Assembly: GCF_016481275.1 (NCBI RefSeq) | Contig: NZ_JAEMNW010000004.1 | Coordinates: forward strand, 372,001 to 436,000 | Direction of reading: 5' to 3' | DNA: 64,000 bases | Source: Antrihabitans auranticaus | Lineage (GTDB): Bacteria; Actinomycetota; Actinomycetes; Mycobacteriales; Mycobacteriaceae | In this document: positions 10,461 through 18,655 of the stretch, in pieces | Layout: each line of letters begins with the position of its first letter | How positions within the stretch are numbered: the first letter of the stretch is position 1 | Notes under the pieces: generated by a model | What the model saw: the letters and a program-made list of their open reading frames with translations, nothing else | Told to the model about the DNA's origin: nothing | The model's database searches: none | Program-made: the position numbers and the translations under genes

Positions 10461-10667
10461 ATGATCATTATCTGGTTGGGGATAGCGGCCGCAGTGTTTC
10501 TGCTGGGATTCGTGGACGCGCTCGGGTGGTGGTTGTGGCCGGTCGCCGGCGTTTTGGTGCTCATCTGGGCTTGGTTGGCGGTTGCCGAGCGGCGGCGGAC
10601 CAAGCGGGTCGGCGAGGCACAGGTTCAGGAGGAGCGGACGGGCACGTCGGAGATGCCGCAGCACTGA
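10461..10667 (+). CDS. Small two-helix membrane protein
   Basis: A 68-residue protein with two closely spaced hydrophobic segments (about 2-20 and 25-43) and a charged C-terminal tail rich in Arg, Glu and Gln. I recognise no family. The consensus SigF-like promoter upstream and its position among catalase and DJ-1 genes suggest a general-stress membrane protein. It converges with the DJ-1/PfpI gene. Confidence 0.7.
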   Translation: MIIIWLGIAAAVFLLGFVDALGWWLWPVAGVLVLIWAWLAVAERRRTKRVGEAQVQEERTGTSEMPQH

Positions 10668-10757
10668 CCAGAGCGGACACTGATTTCGGTGCGGCCGGAC
10701 CAGATGCTTTGTCGGGGGTTTCTGGTCCGGCCGTTCCGTGTTCAGTTCGCTCCGTGC

Positions 10758-11390
10758 TCAGCTCACAGCCGCGTCCCGCGCTTTGGCGTCCGCGACCGTA
10801 TCCGCGGTCGCGCCCTCGTCGTGCACTTCGTGCCTGATCACGGCGAACTGCTCGACGATCTTCTCGCAGAAGGCTGGTAGGTCTCCTGGGTTGCGACTCG
10901 ACACCAGACCGTGGTCGTTGACTACTTCTTCGTCGACAACGTTGCCGCCTGCGTTTCGAATGTCTGTCCGCACGCTCGGGTACGAGGTCAACGTACGACC
11001 TCGGACGACGTCTGCTTCGACGAGCGTCCACGGCCCGTGACAGATAACGCCTACGGGTTTGCCAGCCTTGAAGAAGCCCTGGACAAAGCTGATGACGTCG
11101 GAGCTCTGCCGCAATTTGTCGGGATTGGTGGTGCCACCAGGCAGGATGAGCGCCTCGAAGTCGTCTGCTGAAACGTTGCCCACCAGCTTGTCGACGGTGA
11201 ACGTGTCGGCCGGCTCGGTGTCGTGGTTCATCGCTTGAATCTCTCCGTCTTCGAGAGATACCAATTGGGTTGTCGCGCCTGCTTTCTCTACGGCGTCCCG
11301 TGGCTCCGTCAGTTCGACCTGTTCGACGCCGTTGGTTGCGAGAATCGCCACCCGGATCCCAGCGAGAGTGCTCGTATCGGCCGTCATCAT
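10758..11390 (-). CDS. DJ-1/PfpI-family type 1 glutamine-amidotransferase-like protein
   Basis: A 210-residue class I glutamine-amidotransferase-like fold of the PfpI/YhbO group (deglycase or chaperone/protease-type stress proteins). RVAILATNGVEQVELTEP is the N-terminal strand, FEALILPGGTTNPD the oxyanion region, and PVGVICHGPWTLVEAD the nucleophile elbow with its Cys in ICHG near 119. The ATG at 11390 is followed by a second ATG. A SigF-like promoter lies about 35 bases upstream, divergent from that of the DUF5709 gene. Confidence 0.9.
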   Translation of the reverse strand: MMTADTSTLAGIRVAILATNGVEQVELTEPRDAVEKAGATTQLVSLEDGEIQAMNHDTEPADTFTVDKLVGNVSADDFEALILPGGTTNPDKLRQSSDVISFVQGFFKAGKPVGVICHGPWTLVEADVVRGRTLTSYPSVRTDIRNAGGNVVDEEVVNDHGLVSSRNPGDLPAFCEKIVEQFAVIRHEVHDEGATADTVADAKARDAAVS

Positions 11391-11424
11391 CAGTCCCTTC
11401 GAGTTTGTGTTCTTCGTCCACCGA

Positions 11425-11451
11425 ATGCCCGGTCGTGCGGCGGGTGAAACG
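11425..11451 (-). promoter_or_regulatory. SigF-like promoter for the DJ-1/PfpI gene
   Basis: On the minus strand CGTTT (11451-11447), a 16-base spacer, and GGGCAT (11430-11425). Its -35 shares the palindrome GAAACGTTTC with the divergent promoter on the plus strand. Confidence 0.5.
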
Positions 11452-11476
11452 TTTCCCACGGCCGCGTGCCGGGTAC
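11450..11476 (+). promoter_or_regulatory. SigF-like promoter for the DUF5709 gene
   Basis: CGTTT at 11450-11454, a 16-base spacer, and GGGTAC at 11471-11476, 42 bases before the DUF5709 start. It overlaps the divergent DJ-1/PfpI promoter at the GAAACGTTTC palindrome. Confidence 0.55.
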
Positions 11477-11518
11477 CCGTCCATTTGCACCGAACGCCGA
11501 CGCCTGAAGGGGGTTGAG

Positions 11519-11917
11519 ATGACTGGCACACCGACAGAATCAGAGGGATCGACCGGCGAGTTCAGCGTCGACGAAGAAGATCAGTTACAAGCCGAAGACA
11601 CCCTCGTCGACAGGGGCGTCGACGACGTACTGGACGAAGGCTATTCGCCAGTCGAGAAGCCGTACAACGCCGAATACGAGGGGTTGGACGAGCGGCTGTC
11701 CAGCGAAGTGCCGGACGTGTTCGACAAGCAAGATCGTTGGGGCCCTGACGACGAGAACCTCATGGCGGACGAAGAAGTCGGGGACGCCCGCTCGGGGAGA
11801 CTCATTGCGGGAGAAGACGATACAGTCGCACAGGACGTCGGCATCGACGGGGGAGCGGCATCGGCAGAGGAGGCCGCGGTCCATGCAATCGATCCGAATT
11901 CGATCGACAGGAGCTGA
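11519..11917 (+). CDS. DUF5709 family protein
   Basis: A 132-residue acidic, probably flexible protein. The DTLVDRGVDDVLDEGYSPVE core at about residues 24-43 and the LDERLSSEVPDV segment are characteristic of the actinobacterial DUF5709 family, whose function is unknown. There is no signal peptide or membrane segment. The ATG at 11519 is chosen because the family core begins shortly after it and a SigF-like promoter precedes it. It is followed after 6 bases by another small acidic gene, so the two are likely co-transcribed as stress genes. Confidence 0.85.
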   Translation: MTGTPTESEGSTGEFSVDEEDQLQAEDTLVDRGVDDVLDEGYSPVEKPYNAEYEGLDERLSSEVPDVFDKQDRWGPDDENLMADEEVGDARSGRLIAGEDDTVAQDVGIDGGAASAEEAAVHAIDPNSIDRS

Positions 11918-11923
11918 CCAAAG

Positions 11924-12151
11924 ATGACGAAAGACCATGCAGGCCTTGACGAACGCCGTGCCGAAGAGCCCGATGAAGCAGTGGAGCTGCCACCCGAGGG
12001 CGGTATGCAACACGACGAAGACCTAGGCAAGGTCGTCGAAGACATAGAGAACCGGATCACCGAAGAGCGGCGCGCCCAGAAGGTTCCGGGGAACGTCGAG
12101 GATCGGGAGAGTCAGGCACCTGTCGACTCGGGCGACGACGCTCCCGAATAG
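11924..12151 (+). CDS. Small acidic hypothetical protein
   Basis: A 75-residue hydrophilic protein rich in Glu and Asp with a central amphipathic stretch (LGKVVEDIENRITEERRAQK). I recognise no family. It follows the DUF5709 gene by 6 bases and probably shares its SigF-like promoter. Composition resembles small general-stress proteins, but that is inference. Confidence 0.65.
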   Translation: MTKDHAGLDERRAEEPDEAVELPPEGGMQHDEDLGKVVEDIENRITEERRAQKVPGNVEDRESQAPVDSGDDAPE

Positions 12152-12166
12152 CGTTGAGCCGCTTGA

Positions 12167-12595
12167 TCAAGTAGTCGGAGTGAGGATCACGATGGCGATA
12201 GGCCGATCGGTCTTCTTCTGATACTCCCGATATTGCCCGCGGTTGATTTTGTTCATGGTCTCGAACATGCGCTCATAGCCGTCATCGCCGGGGTAAATCG
12301 AGCGTGCCTTGACCTTTCGGTGCGTGCGACCGATCTGAATCTCGCACTCAGGCTTCGCGTTGAGGTTGTGCCACCACGCGGGAGGCGTCGGAGCGCCGCC
12401 CTTGGAGGCAACAACGAGGTAGTCGTCGCCGTCGCGGCCGTAGGTGAGCGCTGAGGTCCGCGGTTCGCCGGACTTGCGGCCGACGGTATGGAGCAGCAAC
12501 GTCGGCATGCCAAAGAGCAAGCGGTGACCGATCCAACCGCCACTGCGCTCGTAGACAGCCTGGTGCACCTGAAGTATCTTGACGAAAGCGGACAT
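12167..12595 (-). CDS. Deazaflavin (F420)-dependent nitroreductase-family protein
   Basis: A 142-residue split-beta-barrel protein of the Ddn/FDOR-A group, which use reduced F420 to reduce quinones or nitro compounds. Characteristic segments are TVGRKSGEPRTSALTYGRDG near 39-58 and KGGAPTPPAWWHNLNAKP near 66-83, then the IQIG strand. The ATG at 12595 fits family length; an upstream in-frame ATG would add 7 residues without a better ribosome site. It is a single gene converging on the DUF5709 pair. Confidence 0.9.
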   Translation of the reverse strand: MSAFVKILQVHQAVYERSGGWIGHRLLFGMPTLLLHTVGRKSGEPRTSALTYGRDGDDYLVVASKGGAPTPPAWWHNLNAKPECEIQIGRTHRKVKARSIYPGDDGYERMFETMNKINRGQYREYQKKTDRPIAIVILTPTT

Positions 12596-12713
12596 GGGGC
12601 GAGACCTCTCCATCGGCGGATGCTCTCGACACCTTACGTCCACTGCTGGGCCTGGGTGACGGGCGCCACGACCGACTCGGTACCATCGCCGGTGCCCGGA
12701 AAATGACGGGTAC

Positions 12714-12787
12714 GGGGCGGTAGCTCAGTCGGTTAGAGCCGTGGACTCATAATCCATTGGTCGCGGGTTCGAGCCCCGCCCGCCCCA
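12714..12787 (+). tRNA. tRNA-Met (anticodon CAT)
   Basis: A 74-base cloverleaf: acceptor GGGGCGG pairs perfectly with CCGCCCC (12780-12786), discriminator A at 12787, and no encoded CCA. The anticodon loop is CTCATAA with CAT at 12748-12750; the T arm is GCGGG-TTCGAGC-CCCGC. Overall likeness to actinobacterial elongator tRNA-Met is good, though tRNA-Ile2, which also carries CAT before modification, is not excluded. The following DNA is decayed accessory sequence, as expected next to a tRNA used for integration. Confidence 0.93.
12745..12765 (+). repeat. Left copy of tRNA-derived direct repeat (candidate att)
   Basis: Twenty-one bases of the tRNA anticodon loop to variable region recur at 24246-24266 with one mismatch, in the same orientation. 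The pair brackets an 11.5-kb accessory segment. Confidence 0.45.
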
Positions 12788-13232
12788 CAATCTCCCTTCT
12801 GACCTGCTGTGATTCCTACGCTAGTGGCAGTCAAACGTGCTGTCCACCAACGACAAAGAAAAAGTTCAGAAGTTTTCAAGATCGCCAAGAATCGGCTGTG
12901 ACCTGCGGTGATCTGATCTTGAATCCCACTATGTGAACGCACAGCGCTGCTTCACCAATGTATTTACAAAACCGATCGCGAGTTGAGCGGCCTGAACCTA
13001 AATGGTGGTTTCGGTTTGGGGTGGTCGTCCCGCGATCCCGTCTCCGCCGGGTTCTCAACGATCCGCTGACGGGTGGTGTCACGGCGCGTGCTGGCTACCC
13101 CCTACCGGATCGGGGGGGGGCATGACCGCTGCCCACCGGTACGGCCGGTGAACACACCGATCCGCCCAAGTTGTTCGAGAATTAGATGGGGACCGCTGTG
13201 CTGGGGGAACGGCCGCACGACCTCGGGGTTTG
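12788..13232. other. Gene-free stretch after the tRNA
   Basis: About 445 bases without a credible ORF. It contains the 20-base sequence repeated near 34.05 kb and a G-rich run at about 13111-13119. No integrase gene is visible. Confidence 0.4.
12946..12965 (+). repeat. Copy 1 of the CACCAATGTATTT repeat
   Basis: GCTGCTTCACCAATGTATTT; recurs at 34050-34069 with one mismatch and partly at 47974-47990. All three lie in gene-free or decayed DNA. Confidence 0.4.
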
Positions 13233-13665
13233 CTACTTGATCAAACCCACCTTGCGGCCGAGGTTCACCGGCCGCGAGAGGGTGTTGAACCCGAACAGCG
13301 CCGGGCGTGCCTTCTGGCTGGTCAGCGCCGGGATCCCCTACCTGGTTCATCACGCTGAGCAGGTCGTAGACCGTTTTGCCGTAGCGGATCTGCCACCCGC
13401 CGGGACCTTCTGCGGAGCGGACCATGTTGTAGCGGTCGACTCCTTCGAAGTCGCACGCGCCTCCAGAGGGTGCCAGCACCGGGCTGGTCCGGGTGACCGG
13501 CCACATGCGGAAGGTCTCGGTGAAAGTGCCGATTGCCTGCCACTGGGATACCTCGAGCAGCGGACACATGCCGTATTCGTTGCTGCCGCACAGTATTTCG
13601 AAGGCGATCCTCGTCGTGTGCGAATCGCGTTCCGTGAAACTCTCGGCGATGACACGCTGCGTCAC
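13233..13665 (-). pseudogene. Frameshifted gene of unknown family
   Basis: A minus-strand reading runs from a possible GTG at 13665 through SGGACDFEGVDRYNMVRSAE and GGWQIRYGKTVYDLLSVMNQ. It then shifts frame near 13335 and continues as ALTSQKARPALFGFNTLSRP to a stop at 13233. Both parts look like one protein of about 140 residues. I do not recognise the family. The frameshift and the broken neighbours support a pseudogene. Confidence 0.5.
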
Positions 13666-13734
13666 AACGCGACCGTTGTCGTGCCCGCCTTCGTCCTGTT
13701 TGCGGCCGCCCACGTCGGCGCCGGGCTGCAGGAC

Positions 13735-13929
13735 CAGGTGTCGCTCGGCGAAGGCAATTTGCAACTCACGATCAGCTCATTGTCCGGTGCATTCGTGATG
13801 GTATACCTCGACTGGCTCGAAGGCCGCCTCACCGCGACCCGCGACCAAATCGCCGCCCACTGCACCACACTCGTCCTCAACTCACTCCGCGTGCAACACA
13901 TGCCGCCTACCAGGTCGGCATCGAACTGA
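13735..13929 (+). pseudogene. C-terminal remnant of a TetR-type regulator
   Basis: The plus-strand reading GAFVMVYLDWLEGRLTATRD and following residues resembles the last helices of actinobacterial TetR regulators. No helix-turn-helix precedes it; upstream DNA belongs to the antisense pseudogene. Probably a truncated relic. Confidence 0.4.
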
Positions 13930-14174
13930 ACGGGTTGAGAACCAACGCCACCCGATCGCACGAACTCACGGGCGGGACATTTCACATTGACCAACACTGG
14001 CGGCTGCGGGCACGCGTGCCGAAATCGCCTCCGTTACAACGATGGTTGCATTTTCAATGCTCACTTCACCGACGACGAAACCGACGCACGGAACAGCGAC
14101 ACCGGTATACCGACATCGGCGGCGACCCCGGCCGATCCAACCGGCGGGAACACCGGGCGAGTCGTAGGTGGCAG

Positions 14175-14252
14175 TTGGATGGCCGTTCCCATGCTGGAGA
14201 AGCCAGTGCCGATGATGAGTACGCGCGTCTGAGTCGTCGTTGAATCAGTCAT
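14175..14252 (-). pseudogene. N-terminal stub of a flavin monooxygenase
   Basis: From the ATG at 14252 the protein starts MTDSTTTQTRVLIIGTGFSS, the N-terminus and FAD Rossmann motif (GTGFSS) of a flavin-containing monooxygenase. After about 26 residues the family likeness ends abruptly and unrelated sequence follows. The remaining ~470 residues are deleted. Confidence 0.65.
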
Positions 14253-14282
14253 TGTCGCAATTCCATTCAATGCTGGGAAAGA

Positions 14283-14927
14283 TCAAGTGTGCGGAGGTAG
14301 TTGGTCGAGGAGGCTTCGCGTGAAGTTCGCGAAACGTTGCGCGGTGAATTCCTCGGGCTGGTTGAGCACCATGCGTGCGCCCTGCTCGCCGACGGCAAGT
14401 AACGAGATCGCCATCAGGTCTAGATCGATGTCTGCTAGTCCGGGGCGCTGGTCGCGACCCCACTCGAGCAGCGCACGCAATTGTGCGAGCGCGAATTGCC
14501 GTCCGGCCTCGAAGTTGTCGCGGACTTGCTGTGGAGCGTCATTGGGCGGAATCAGCAGTGGCCGCCAGGAGTCCGGGTTCGCCTCGACCGCCTGCAGCAA
14601 GTTCGTCGCTGCCGCGACCAGGATGTCGTCGAACTTGGCTCCTGCGTCGAACGTTGGCATAGCGACGGTGAGCGTGGCCAACGCACGGTCTCTTTCTCGT
14701 TCAAGCAACGCGAGGAGAAGCGGTTCGACACCGGGATAGGCCGCGTAGACACGCGGTTTCGCGAGCTCGACCTCACGGGAGACCGCTTCCATCGTGACCG
14801 CCGCGTAGCCGCCCCGGTTGAGTAACCGCAGCGCGCCGTCGAGCACCTGTTCGCGCCGTACTTCGAGCAGCATCCTGGGCTGGCGGGTCCTTTTGGCGGC
14901 TGGTTTCATCGCTCTGACGCTACTCAT
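14283..14927 (-). CDS. TetR-family regulator
   Basis: A 214-residue TetR protein. The helix-turn-helix lies around TMEAVSREVELAKPRVYAAY, preceded by QVLDGALRLLNRGGYAAV. It begins 2 bases after the stop of the FAD-monooxygenase gene, so the two form an operon. The 28-bp palindrome upstream of that operon (16207-16234) is its likely operator, giving autoregulation plus control of the monooxygenase. The start at 14927 is preferred; an ATG at 14909 is possible. Confidence 0.88.
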   Translation of the reverse strand: MSSVRAMKPAAKRTRQPRMLLEVRREQVLDGALRLLNRGGYAAVTMEAVSREVELAKPRVYAAYPGVEPLLLALLERERDRALATLTVAMPTFDAGAKFDDILVAAATNLLQAVEANPDSWRPLLIPPNDAPQQVRDNFEAGRQFALAQLRALLEWGRDQRPGLADIDLDLMAISLLAVGEQGARMVLNQPEEFTAQRFANFTRSLLDQLPPHT

Positions 14928-14929
14928 GA

Positions 14930-16150
14930 TCAGTAGAAATTCCGGGAACCCGGTCGCGGCACCGGGACCTGGATGGGTCCGTTGGCCAGCCAGGCGCCTG
15001 CCGGCCAGACCAGCGGTGCAACCCGGGATGCGATTGCTCGCTTCGCCTTGTTGACGATGTCGGTGCCGCGCATCTGACGCAGGGCTTTCGATGAGATGTC
15101 GCGATTGTGTATGCCCCACTTCTTGCCTTCGTCGGCGCAGCGTTCGATGATCGTGCGGCGCTTGACGGGATCGTCGGTCGTGGATGCCTCGGCGATCGCG
15201 GTCGCTGCATCCGTTGCGTCGAAGACGCCGGAGTTCAGCCCCCTTCCACCCCATGGAGCGAACAGGTGTGCCGCTTCCCCGGCCAGGAGAACCCGCCGGT
15301 GTTCGTCGGTGTAGGAGTCGGCGACGACCTGATGGAACCGGTACGTCGATACCCATTGCACGTGGTCGCCGTACCAGGGGCCTACTACCTTGGAGACCCA
15401 TTCGCGCACGCCCTCCGGGCTGGAGAGGTAGTCCACGTCATCGGTTGGTAGGCACTGCAAGTCGACGCGCATGCCTGTCGCGAACGGCATGTGCATCACG
15501 TTGCGGCCGCCCACAGCTGGGCTGTTGTAGGCGAACACGCCGGTCATCGGTGTCGAGCCGTCGGGGTGTTGGTCGACGTCGACGATGATGAACGGTGTCT
15601 CGTCGGTGACGCCGTCCATCGTGACGCCAATCGCCTTGCGTACTACGGAGCGTGCACCGTCGGCACCGATCACATACGACGCGGCGATCTGTTCCCCGGA
15701 GGTCAAGGTGATCAGCGCGCCGTTCGGGCTGCTCTTCAGCTCGGAAACCGGTGAATTCCAACGAAACTGCACACCTGCGGCGACGCATTCGGCGAAGACG
15801 ATCTTCTCGGTTGTGCGCTGCGGCAGGCTGCTCGCGAGTTGCACCGACCCGATCGAGGGAATCGTCTGGCTGAATACTCGGCGGCCGTCGTAGAACGCGT
15901 CATAGCCTGTCGGTACCACTCCTGCCTCGGCAACCTGCTTGCCGAGGCCCGGTTTCACCTCGTCAAGGCGCCGCAACGTCGGCTGCATCAGCGCGATCGC
16001 TCGACTCCCCGGCCGCACCCGATCCTGCGGTTCAGCCTCGAGCACCACGACCGAGAGCCCCTTGCGGGCCAAGGCGAGTGCGGCGACCAGACCCACGGGT
16101 CCAGCGCCGACGACGACGCACGGGTCACGATCTGCTGTTCGATTCGACAT
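14930..16150 (-). CDS. FAD-dependent aromatic-ring-hydroxylase-type monooxygenase
   Basis: A 406-residue class A flavoprotein monooxygenase of the p-hydroxybenzoate hydroxylase fold. GAGPVGLVAALALARKG at about 14-30 is the FAD dinucleotide motif. VIGADGARSVVRKAIG near 165 is the DG motif binding FAD and NAD(P)H. The second FAD motif is RRVLLAGEAAHLFAPWGGRG near 289, with GEAAH in place of the usual GDAAH. GGAGG precedes the ATG at 16150. It is co-transcribed with the TetR gene. Its aromatic substrate is unknown; the fold also occurs in tailoring and antibiotic-modifying enzymes. Confidence 0.9.
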   Translation of the reverse strand: MSNRTADRDPCVVVGAGPVGLVAALALARKGLSVVVLEAEPQDRVRPGSRAIALMQPTLRRLDEVKPGLGKQVAEAGVVPTGYDAFYDGRRVFSQTIPSIGSVQLASSLPQRTTEKIVFAECVAAGVQFRWNSPVSELKSSPNGALITLTSGEQIAASYVIGADGARSVVRKAIGVTMDGVTDETPFIIVDVDQHPDGSTPMTGVFAYNSPAVGGRNVMHMPFATGMRVDLQCLPTDDVDYLSSPEGVREWVSKVVGPWYGDHVQWVSTYRFHQVVADSYTDEHRRVLLAGEAAHLFAPWGGRGLNSGVFDATDAATAIAEASTTDDPVKRRTIIERCADEGKKWGIHNRDISSKALRQMRGTDIVNKAKRAIASRVAPLVWPAGAWLANGPIQVPVPRPGSRNFY

Positions 16151-16206
16151 TGAAACGACCTCCAGATTGGGGGAGTGATTGAGGTAGGGGGGCAATAACC
16201 GTATAG

Positions 16207-16234
16207 GTACGCTAACGTAGCTACGGTAGCGTAC
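16207..16234. promoter_or_regulatory. 28-bp palindrome, candidate TetR operator
   Basis: GTACGCTA (16207-16214) and TAGCGTAC (16227-16234) are perfect 8-bp arms. Between them CGTAGCTACG (16216-16225) is itself a perfect palindrome, so only one symmetric pair of 14 is mismatched. It lies 57 bases upstream of the FAD-monooxygenase start, where a repressor would act. Confidence 0.7.
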
Positions 16235-16341
16235 TTATCGTCGGGCCGCAATGGTGGCGGGCGGTACACGCTCTCGACGTGGAGGGATTGCCCATGGTCA
16301 GGACAGTGCAGAAGGTTGTCGTGCGATGGTGTCGACGCGGA

Positions 16342-16876
16342 TCAGGAGGATGCGAGGTCACGCGCGATCGGGAGTGTGGCGCCCACGATTCCTCCCTTTG
16401 AGGCCGAGCAGGCAGCCTGCCCGATCTGGCCGTCGAACGCCGCAGCCGACGCGGTGTTGACGATCACCCCGCGTTCGCCGTCGACCGACTCGTTCTGCGA
16501 CATCGCGTTCGCGGCGAGCCGGATAACGTTGAAGGTGCCGCCAGGTTCACCTTGATGATCTTCTCGAAGTCGGCCAGCGGGAACGGCCCGTTCTTGCCAA
16601 CGGTCTTGATGGCATTGCCGATGCCTGCGCAATTCACCACGATCCGCAACGACGACTCGGCGGTAGCCGCGGCAACAGCTTCGGTGACCGCCGCCTCGTC
16701 GGTGACGTCGGCGGGTGCGAACTATGCATCGTCGCCGAAAGCATCGAGCGCATCGGTCTTCGCGCCAGGTAAGTCGACGGCGACCACCCGCGCGCCGGAC
16801 TTGGCGAGCGCGGTCACAGTGGCCAGTCCGAGGCTCGACGCTCCGCCGGTGACGAGTGCTGTGGTCCCTGAGATCT
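16342..16876 (-). pseudogene. Decayed short-chain dehydrogenase
   Basis: Reads as an SDR of the 3-hydroxyacyl-CoA dehydrogenase type II group: [20 protein letters not shown] (cofactor motif), [10 protein letters not shown] (NAG region) and [20 protein letters not shown]. There is an in-frame TAG near 16722, a frameshift near 16545, no start codon, and the C-terminus is missing after about residue 165. A Cys also stands where the catalytic Tyr should be (ACSASK). Inactive by several independent lesions. Confidence 0.8.
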
Positions 16877-16880
16877 GCCT

Positions 16881-17369
16881 ATGGTGCTCGTATCGGAAAA
16901 TGTTGTCGAACAGTGCTTTTCAGAGCGTGCGCGCGATCAGCCGGCCGGCAGCGAGCCCTACACAACGCTAGGGCCGTTCAGCTCCCGGGCGTGGGATATC
17001 GATCCCGACGGGACCGTTCACGAAGTCACCGGCCACGATCACGCCCCGATTCCGCGTCGGGGCCGGCATCCCGGCGAGCGGTGTCGTCGCTTCATGGCAT
17101 GTCGACGAGGGTTGGGGAGTCATCGATTCGGCGGACACACCGGGTGGTTGTTGGACGTATTACAGCGCCCCGCATCCCGATGAAGTACTCGATGCCCAGC
17201 CGGGTGACAGTTTCGCCATTGGCGGGGCGTTCATGCTTTCGACGTCGGCGAGCAGGTCGACTTCGAATGGGAAGCGGTCATCGATCAGGACGGCTACAAA
17301 TTCCGTGCGGTGAAGGTTCGCTCGCGGCGCGACATCGAACCGTGGCGGGTCCGACGACTCGATACGTAG
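16881..17369 (+). pseudogene. Decayed cold-shock-domain-like gene, copy 1
   Basis: The plus-strand readings VVASWHVDEGWGVIDSADTP, GGCWTYYSA, then after a frameshift near 17225 HAFDVGEQVDFEWEAVIDQD and GYKFRAVKV, ending at TAG 17367-17369, resemble an actinobacterial cold-shock-like domain with a GCW core. The upstream segment (from 16881) is in another frame. Two related remnants lie near 32.9 and 58.9 kb. Confidence 0.6.
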
Positions 17370-17480
17370 CGATCGACGTTGTCGAACGGTCGGTTCGGTA
17401 GTGATCACTTCGAAGGCGGCTCACCGTCCGTCCGCGATCTCGCCCATTCAATTATGTTGCAGCAGAATCTATTCGGCGAG

Positions 17481-18437
17481 TCACTCGGGGGAGTTGGCGG
17501 TTCCCCGCACAAACGAGTTCTCCGGCGGCGAGGGTACCGCGGTGTGCAGAGCTCGGGCCACCGCACGCATGGCGGGGGTGTAGGCGCGGCGGGTGAGGGT
17601 CGCGATATAGATCGACCGCGTCGGAACGTCGTCGGCCTTGTTGAATGCGACCGCCCGTACATCGGGGCGATGTTGAGCGGTGGCAAGCCGCGGCACCATG
17701 GCTATGCCGACGCCGGCAGCAACCATGGCCTGGATCTCTTGATAGTCGTGGCCTTCGTAAACCACGTCGGGTTCGAAACCTGCGGCGCGACAACTTCGAT
17801 ACAGCACTTCGGCCGCAGGGTGATCGGCGCTGCGGATGATCCACCGTTGCGATCGCAACGCGCTGAGCCATGCGCCGCCGGTTCCGATTTCCCGGTCGGC
17901 GGGGATGAGGAGCATGGTCGGGTCCTGCATCAGCGGTTCCAGAGTGAGTGAGCGCTCGGTCTCCTCGGTCCAGGCATAGCTCCACAGTAGGGCGATCTCG
18001 ATTTCGCTCGAGTGAAGCATTTCCAACAGTTGTGGCCGCGTCGCCGACCGGACACGAACGTCGATGTCGGGCCACCGCAGGTGGTATTCCTTCAGCGCGT
18101 CGGACAGGATCGAGGCGCTGGCGGTGGGGAAGGAGCCCAACCGGACCGTTCCCTGGTGCAGGCCGCTGAGCGCATCGAGATCGCCACGGGCAGCACGCAT
18201 TTCGCGACGGAACAGCCGTGCTCGTGCGACCAGTACCTGTCCGGCTTCGGTGAGTTCCACGCCACGAGGCAAGCGGACGAGTACGGGCTGCTTGATCGAT
18301 TGCTCGAGTTTGCTTATCCGCTGGGACGCCGCGGACGCAGTCATGCTGGCCCGGTCGGCACCGGCGGTCAGTGATCCAGCTTCCGCGATATCGAGCAGCA
18401 CGAACAGTGTGACGACGTCGAACGTGGGGTTTGTCAT
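17481..18437 (-). CDS. LysR-family regulator of the MatC/PrpF locus
   Basis: A 318-residue LysR-type activator. The winged HTH covers the first ~65 residues (LLDIAEAGSLTAGADRASMT, SAASQRISKLEQSI) and the rest is the substrate-binding effector domain. It is divergent from the MatC-type transporter. A 7-bp inverted repeat 38 bases upstream, and a related 19-base site upstream of the prpF-like gene, are likely binding sites. The effector is probably the carboxylate taken up by the transporter. Confidence 0.9.
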   Translation of the reverse strand: MTNPTFDVVTLFVLLDIAEAGSLTAGADRASMTASAASQRISKLEQSIKQPVLVRLPRGVELTEAGQVLVARARLFRREMRAARGDLDALSGLHQGTVRLGSFPTASASILSDALKEYHLRWPDIDVRVRSATRPQLLEMLHSSEIEIALLWSYAWTEETERSLTLEPLMQDPTMLLIPADREIGTGGAWLSALRSQRWIIRSADHPAAEVLYRSCRAAGFEPDVVYEGHDYQEIQAMVAAGVGIAMVPRLATAQHRPDVRAVAFNKADDVPTRSIYIATLTRRAYTPAMRAVARALHTAVPSPPENSFVRGTANSPE

Positions 18438-18474
18438 TCGTGGTTACCCTCGATCCTGAGTTAAGTACGCCTAA

Positions 18475-18503
18475 AGAACAAGCTAGCAAATCGTGATTGT
18501 TCT
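18475..18503. promoter_or_regulatory. LysR-type inverted repeat, site 1
   Basis: AGAACAA (18475-18481) and TTGTTCT (18497-18503) are perfect 7-bp arms with a 15-base spacer. The right half (18485-18503) matches 16 of 19 bases of the site upstream of the prpF-like gene. Confidence 0.55.
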
Positions 18504-18655
18504 GAAGTGATGCGGGCCATAGTGTGATCGGCATAACGTTGATCGGACGACGTGGGCGTGAAGTACAGCGGCCCTCCCGGCCGACGTGAACCCGGAGATG
18601 ACGTCCAGGAGCTGAGCGACATCTCGCATCACTTCGAAAGGCAAGGACTGCCGCT

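Noticed and set aside
12790-13100. Integrase remnant next to the tRNA
   Set aside because: No reading shows tyrosine- or serine-recombinase motifs.
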